Assembly (NCBI GenBank): GCA_002414705.1
Contig: DIAL01000124.1
Coordinates: forward strand, 536-10,066
Source: Flavobacteriaceae bacterium UBA5079
GTDB lineage: Bacteria > Bacteroidota > Bacteroidia > Flavobacteriales > Flavobacteriaceae
Length of the DNA stretch: 9,531 nucleotides
Direction of reading: 5' to 3'
Shown in pieces: positions 6,857 to 9,531 of the stretch. How positions within the stretch are numbered: position 1 is the first letter of the stretch; the number at the start of each line of letters is the position of its first letter. The notes below the pieces were generated by a model. That model did not search any database. It saw only the letters and a list, made by a program, of their open reading frames with translations, and was not told where the DNA came from. Both the position numbers and the translations under genes were made by a program.

Positions 6857-7858
6857 ATGAGCAACGAAAAAGAAGCTAAATTAAAAGCGTTAAAACTAAC
6901 TTTAGATAAATTAGATAAAGCGTACGGCAAAGGAACGGTAATGAAAATGAGTGATCAGGCTGTTGTTGATGTCGAAGCTATTTCATCAGGTTCTTTAGGA
7001 TTAGATATTGCCTTAGGAGTTAATGGCTATCCAAGAGGTCGTGTTATAGAAATATATGGTCCAGAATCTTCTGGTAAAACAACCTTAACCTTGCATGCTA
7101 TTGCAGAAGCGCAAAAAGCAGGTGGCATTGCAGCCTTTATTGATGCAGAACATGCTTTTGATAGAACATATGCTGAAAAATTAGGTGTAGATATTGATAA
7201 TTTAATTATTTCGCAGCCAGATAATGGTGAGCAAGCTTTAGAGATTGCTGATAATTTAATCCGTTCAGGCGCTATTGATATTGTTGTAATTGACTCCGTT
7301 GCTGCATTAACACCAAAAAGTGAAATTGAAGGTGAAATGGGCGATTCTAAAATGGGATTACATGCACGTTTAATGTCGCAAGCATTACGTAAACTAACAG
7401 CTTCCATAAGCAAAACCAATTGTACGGTAATTTTCATTAACCAATTACGTGAAAAAATTGGGGTTATGTTTGGAAACCCAGAAACAACAACTGGTGGTAA
7501 TGCACTTAAATTTTATGCATCGGTTCGTTTAGATATTAGACGTTCTACACAAATTAAAGATACGGACGGAAATGTTCAAGGAAATAAAACCCGCGTTAAA
7601 GTTGTTAAAAATAAAGTGGCTCCACCATTTAAATTAGCAGAATTTGACATCATGTATGGCGAAGGTGTTTCTAAAGTAGGCGAAATATTAGATATTGCTG
7701 TAGAGTTTGATGTGATTAAAAAAGCAGGATCGTGGTTTAGTTATGGCGACACCAAATTAGGACAAGGTCGTGATGCTGTTAAAGCCCTTATAAAAGACAA
7801 TCCAGAACTCATGGACGAGTTGGAAGTGAAAATAAAAGAGCTCATAAAATCGGCTTAA
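6857..7858 (+). CDS. recA: Recombinase A
   Basis: RecA forms ATP-dependent filaments on single-stranded DNA for homologous recombination and repair. The 333-residue protein is complete: Walker [10 protein letters not shown] (68-76), Walker B DIVVIDS (141-147), DNA-binding loop L1 around [14 protein letters not shown] (158-171), loop L2 from [10 protein letters not shown] to [14 protein letters not shown] (193-220), and the late KAGSWFSYG segment (289-297). The C-terminal tail ([19 protein letters not shown]) is shorter than in E. coli (353 residues), as is common in Bacteroidota. The start is the ATG at 6857 (MSNEKEAK), just after an A-rich leader typical of this phylum. It is monocistronic by context: its own promoter lies upstream and an intrinsic terminator starts 5 nt after the stop codon. 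The only unusual point is that it is flanked on both sides by copies of the ECF-like promoter element, both directed away from it. Confidence 0.98.
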   Translation: MSNEKEAKLKALKLTLDKLDKAYGKGTVMKMSDQAVVDVEAISSGSLGLDIALGVNGYPRGRVIEIYGPESSGKTTLTLHAIAEAQKAGGIAAFIDAEHAFDRTYAEKLGVDIDNLIISQPDNGEQALEIADNLIRSGAIDIVVIDSVAALTPKSEIEGEMGDSKMGLHARLMSQALRKLTASISKTNCTVIFINQLREKIGVMFGNPETTTGGNALKFYASVRLDIRRSTQIKDTDGNVQGNKTRVKVVKNKVAPPFKLAEFDIMYGEGVSKVGEILDIAVEFDVIKKAGSWFSYGDTKLGQGRDAVKALIKDNPELMDELEVKIKELIKSA

Positions 7859-7863
7859 GTTTT

Positions 7864-7893
7864 AAAAAATCTCAATTTATTTGGGATTTTTTT
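7864..7893 (+). terminator. Intrinsic terminator of recA
   Basis: A 12-bp stem with one G-U wobble (AAAAAATCTCAA at 7864-7875, TTGGGATTTTTT at 7881-7892) and a 5-nt loop ends in a run of seven T. It lies directly after the recA stop and ends 8 nt before the ECF-like promoter element, so it separates recA from the sigma operon. Confidence 0.85.
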
Positions 7894-7901
7894 ATATACA
7901 T

Positions 7902-7931
7902 ACGCAACCTTTTTGTTTTTTATGCATCTAC
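7902..7931 (+). promoter_or_regulatory. ECF-like promoter element, copy 2 (drives lipoprotein-sigma-anti-sigma operon)
   Basis: This begins ACGCAACC (7902-7909), has a 15-nt T-rich spacer (7910-7924) and ends CATCTAC (7925-7931). It differs from the copy at 6760-6789 (minus) only at element positions 17 and 21, both in the spacer. It lies 36 nt before the lipoprotein ATG and heads the operon that encodes an ECF sigma factor. Many ECF sigma factors activate their own operons, so autoregulation is the natural reading. A 6-bp inverted repeat (ATAGTG/CACTAT, 7932-7948) follows immediately. Confidence 0.7.
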
Positions 7932-7967
7932 ATAGTGAAACACACTATTTAAGGTTTACCTCAAATT

Positions 7968-8375
7968 ATGAAAAAATTATTTGTTTGTATTATCGCTCTA
8001 GTTGCATTATCATGCTCTACTAGTGATGATACGCAAAAAAGTTACATTGAATTATTACCCATAGAAAGTGCTACTGTTCCAGATGAATTTACTCGTGGTG
8101 AAACTAACAACATCTCTATTACATTTAAAAGATCTTCAGAGTGTCATGCGTTCAAAGACATTTATTTAAAAGATGAATCTGATGGGCTTTTTGTAGCCGT
8201 GATGTCTACCGTTTTTACTGGTAATTATGATTGTGCAGCAATTGATGATGTTTTGGAGAAAACATTCACAGTTGAACCTGGACAAGAAGATTTGTTTGTC
8301 TTTAAATTTTGGCATGGTACTAATAATTCTGGAGAACAAGATTATATTATAATTGAAGTTCCAGTAGTCGATTAA
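7968..8375 (+). CDS. Small lipoprotein, function unknown
   Basis: The 135-residue protein starts with a lipoprotein signal peptide (MKKLFVCIIALVALSC) whose lipidation Cys is residue 16. The mature N-terminus reads C-STSDD; an Asp-rich patch just after the Cys resembles the surface-export signal described for Bacteroidota lipoproteins, so display on the outer face of the outer membrane is plausible. The rest (SYIELLPIESATVPDEF, then alternating hydrophobic strands) looks like a single beta-sandwich domain, with C59 and C89 placed where a disulfide could form. I do not recognise the family. It is the first gene after the ECF-like promoter and ends 26 nt before the preferred sigma start, so it is probably co-transcribed with the sigma factor and its partner. 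It may be a sensor, an accessory regulator or a target of the stress response; the sequence does not decide. Confidence 0.85.
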   Translation: MKKLFVCIIALVALSCSTSDDTQKSYIELLPIESATVPDEFTRGETNNISITFKRSSECHAFKDIYLKDESDGLFVAVMSTVFTGNYDCAAIDDVLEKTFTVEPGQEDLFVFKFWHGTNNSGEQDYIIIEVPVVD

Positions 8376-8401
8376 TTAATTTATAACTAAATGTGTTTCA
8401 T

Positions 8402-8944
8402 GTGAGTTTAAACCAACTCATACAAAAATGTAGTAATCATGATACTCAAGCACAAAGCGAATTATACCAGCTCTTTTCGAGCAAATTGTTTTCGGTTTGT
8501 TTAAAGTATTCTAGGAATTACGCCGAAGCGGAAGATAATCTGCAGGATGCGTTTTTGACTATTTTTAACAAAATAAGTCAATTTAATAATAAGGGTTCTT
8601 TTGAAGGTTGGTTAAAACGAATTGCCATTAATACGGCTTTACAACGCTATAGAAATCAGGGCGTTTTTGAAATAATAAATGAAGATTTCATTGAAGATGA
8701 AGACATAGAAATTGATGATGAAGATATTTCACTCGATTTTCTATTGAAAATTATTCAAGAACTACCAGATCGATATAGATTGGTGTTTAATATGTATGTT
8801 TTAGATGGCTATTCGCATAAAGAAATAGCAAATTTATTGAGCATTACAGATGGCACATCAAAATCGAATTTGGCACGAGCACGAAAACTATTAAAAGATA
8901 AAATTGAAGCATATAAAGCGGGTTTTAGCGCGCAATCATTATAA
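8402..8944 (+). CDS. RNA polymerase sigma factor, ECF (sigma-70 family)
   Basis: This is a small two-domain sigma factor that redirects RNA polymerase to a dedicated promoter set. From the GTG at 8402 it has 180 residues. Region 2 (about 20-87) includes YAEAEDNLQDAFLTIF, the core-binding helix, and GSFEGWLKRIAIN, the -10 recognition part. An acidic linker (EDFIEDEDIEIDDEDIS, about 94-110) joins it to region 4 (about 113-170), which carries LPDRYRLVF, the helix-turn-helix YSHKEIANLLSITDGTSKSNL and ARARKLL. The frame also allows a GTG at 8393 (three residues longer). The 8402 start is preferred because relatives usually begin M-S-L-x-Q-L-I. Both starts are GTG. The stop overlaps the next ATG by one base (TAATG), the usual coupling between an ECF sigma and its regulator. 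It most likely recognises the element at 7902-7931. Confidence 0.93.
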   Translation: MSLNQLIQKCSNHDTQAQSELYQLFSSKLFSVCLKYSRNYAEAEDNLQDAFLTIFNKISQFNNKGSFEGWLKRIAINTALQRYRNQGVFEIINEDFIEDEDIEIDDEDISLDFLLKIIQELPDRYRLVFNMYVLDGYSHKEIANLLSITDGTSKSNLARARKLLKDKIEAYKAGFSAQSL

Positions 8945-9531
8945 TGAGTAATAAAAAACACATCGATAGAATTTTCCAAGAATCCTTTAAGGATTTTGAG
9001 GCAAAGCCCAATCCTGAATTGTGGTCTAAAATTCAAAATAAGATGGCATTACAAACGGAACAGCCTAAAACAGCTTTCCCAATCTGGATGCGTATAATTA
9101 GTGCTGCAGCCGTTTTAGTGTTATTAATAACTATTGGTTCTGTTTTTTTTACGGGTTCTAACAATCCTGTCTCTTCAGATTTAGAAACGGTTGATACGCA
9201 AACCAAATGGGATAACGAATTAACTAATTCAAATAATACGAAAGTCGTTTTAGAAGAAGACGCAACAAGTAGCAACAATCTAGAAGTTGTTGATTCCCAA
9301 AACAGCAAAACAACATCAAACAACACATCTGGATCAAACAATGAAACCATTGTAAATACTGAAATGAATGCTAATGGTAATCCATTAGCTAGTGCAAATT
9401 CTGAAGGACATTTAAATACGAATTCAGAAAATCAAAATAAAGCAATAGCATCTTCTATTAAAAATTCAGCAGTTGCTAATACTGGAAATAAAAACGAGAA
9501 AAACACGAATAGCAATTATAATAATTCGTCT
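8944..9531 (+). CDS. Anti-sigma-like membrane protein, N-terminal part (cut by window edge)
   Basis: The ATG at 8944 overlaps the sigma stop, and the frame stays open to the last base (196 codons). The N-terminus (MSNKKHIDRIFQESFKDFEA, then PNPELWSKIQNKM) matches the short helical motif found in Bacteroidota proteins encoded next to ECF sigma factors, and is probably the cytoplasmic sigma-binding part. One membrane segment follows at about 45-69 (FPIWMRIISAAAVLVLLIT...). After it comes a long low-complexity stretch rich in Asn, Ser, Thr and Lys, probably a periplasmic linker. In relatives I recall, such linkers lead to an outer-membrane beta-barrel-like domain; whether that is so here lies outside the window. 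No zinc anti-sigma (HxxxCxxC) motif is visible. The role as sigma antagonist is inferred from position and layout. Confidence 0.8.
   Translation, partial: MSNKKHIDRIFQESFKDFEAKPNPELWSKIQNKMALQTEQPKTAFPIWMRIISAAAVLVLLITIGSVFFTGSNNPVSSDLETVDTQTKWDNELTNSNNTKVVLEEDATSSNNLEVVDSQNSKTTSNNTSGSNNETIVNTEMNANGNPLASANSEGHLNTNSENQNKAIASSIKNSAVANTGNKNEKNTNSNYNNSS

Noticed and set aside
7027..7437. Minus-strand open frame of 136 codons
   Set aside because: It lies wholly inside recA on the opposite strand and its composition is a mirror of recA codons.
8391..8405. ATG at 8391 as the sigma start
   Set aside because: That frame stops after four codons. The sigma frame has only GTG starts here (8393 and 8402).
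9033..9350. Minus-strand open frame of 105 codons
   Set aside because: It is antisense to the Asn/Ser-rich linker of the anti-sigma-like protein, which is firmly supported by the overlap with the sigma stop.
1..9531. CRISPR arrays, tRNA or rRNA genes, insertion sequences, phage attachment sites
   Set aside because: No regularly spaced repeats, cloverleaf-like sequences, transposase frames or terminal inverted repeats with target duplications were seen.

Overview
This window looks like a chromosomal segment of a marine-type Flavobacteriaceae bacterium (phylum Bacteroidota). The evidence is the gliding lipoprotein gene gldH next to a RicT/PSP1-family gene, AT-rich genes without Shine-Dalgarno sites, and promoters close to the Bacteroidota housekeeping form (TTG, about 19 nt, TAnnTTTG). 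The genus cannot be assigned from the sequence.

Layout. (1) 48-4275, minus strand: a probable operon in transcription order ricT-like gene, gldH, class A penicillin-binding protein. ricT and gldH overlap, and gldH is 27 nt from the PBP gene. A wobble-paired hairpin follows the PBP stop (28-45). (2) 4396-6471, minus strand: trhO (tRNA uridine-34 hydroxylase) followed with no gap by a radical SAM protein gene, with a good promoter ahead of trhO. (3) 6472-6856: a 385-nt divergent intergenic region. It is not empty: it holds the trhO promoter, a very strong minus-strand terminator, an unrecognised 30-codon micropeptide ORF (minus strand, 6642-6734), an ECF-like promoter for that ORF, and the recA promoter on the plus strand. 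(4) 6857-7893, plus strand: recA with its own terminator. (5) 7902 to the window end, plus strand: a second copy of the ECF-like promoter, then a small lipoprotein gene, an ECF sigma factor gene and the start of an anti-sigma-like membrane protein gene that runs off the edge.

The main discovery is a near-identical 30-nt element (28 of 30 positions the same) at two places: upstream of the lipoprotein/ECF-sigma/anti-sigma operon (7902-7931, plus) and upstream of the micropeptide ORF on the other side of recA (6789-6760, minus). It has the layout of an ECF promoter: an AACC-containing -35, about 15 nt of T-rich spacer, and a CATCTA -10. The economical inference is that the sigma factor activates its own operon and also the micropeptide, making a small envelope-linked regulon arranged around recA. 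The element and the micropeptide reading frame are read directly from the sequence. The regulatory link is inference.
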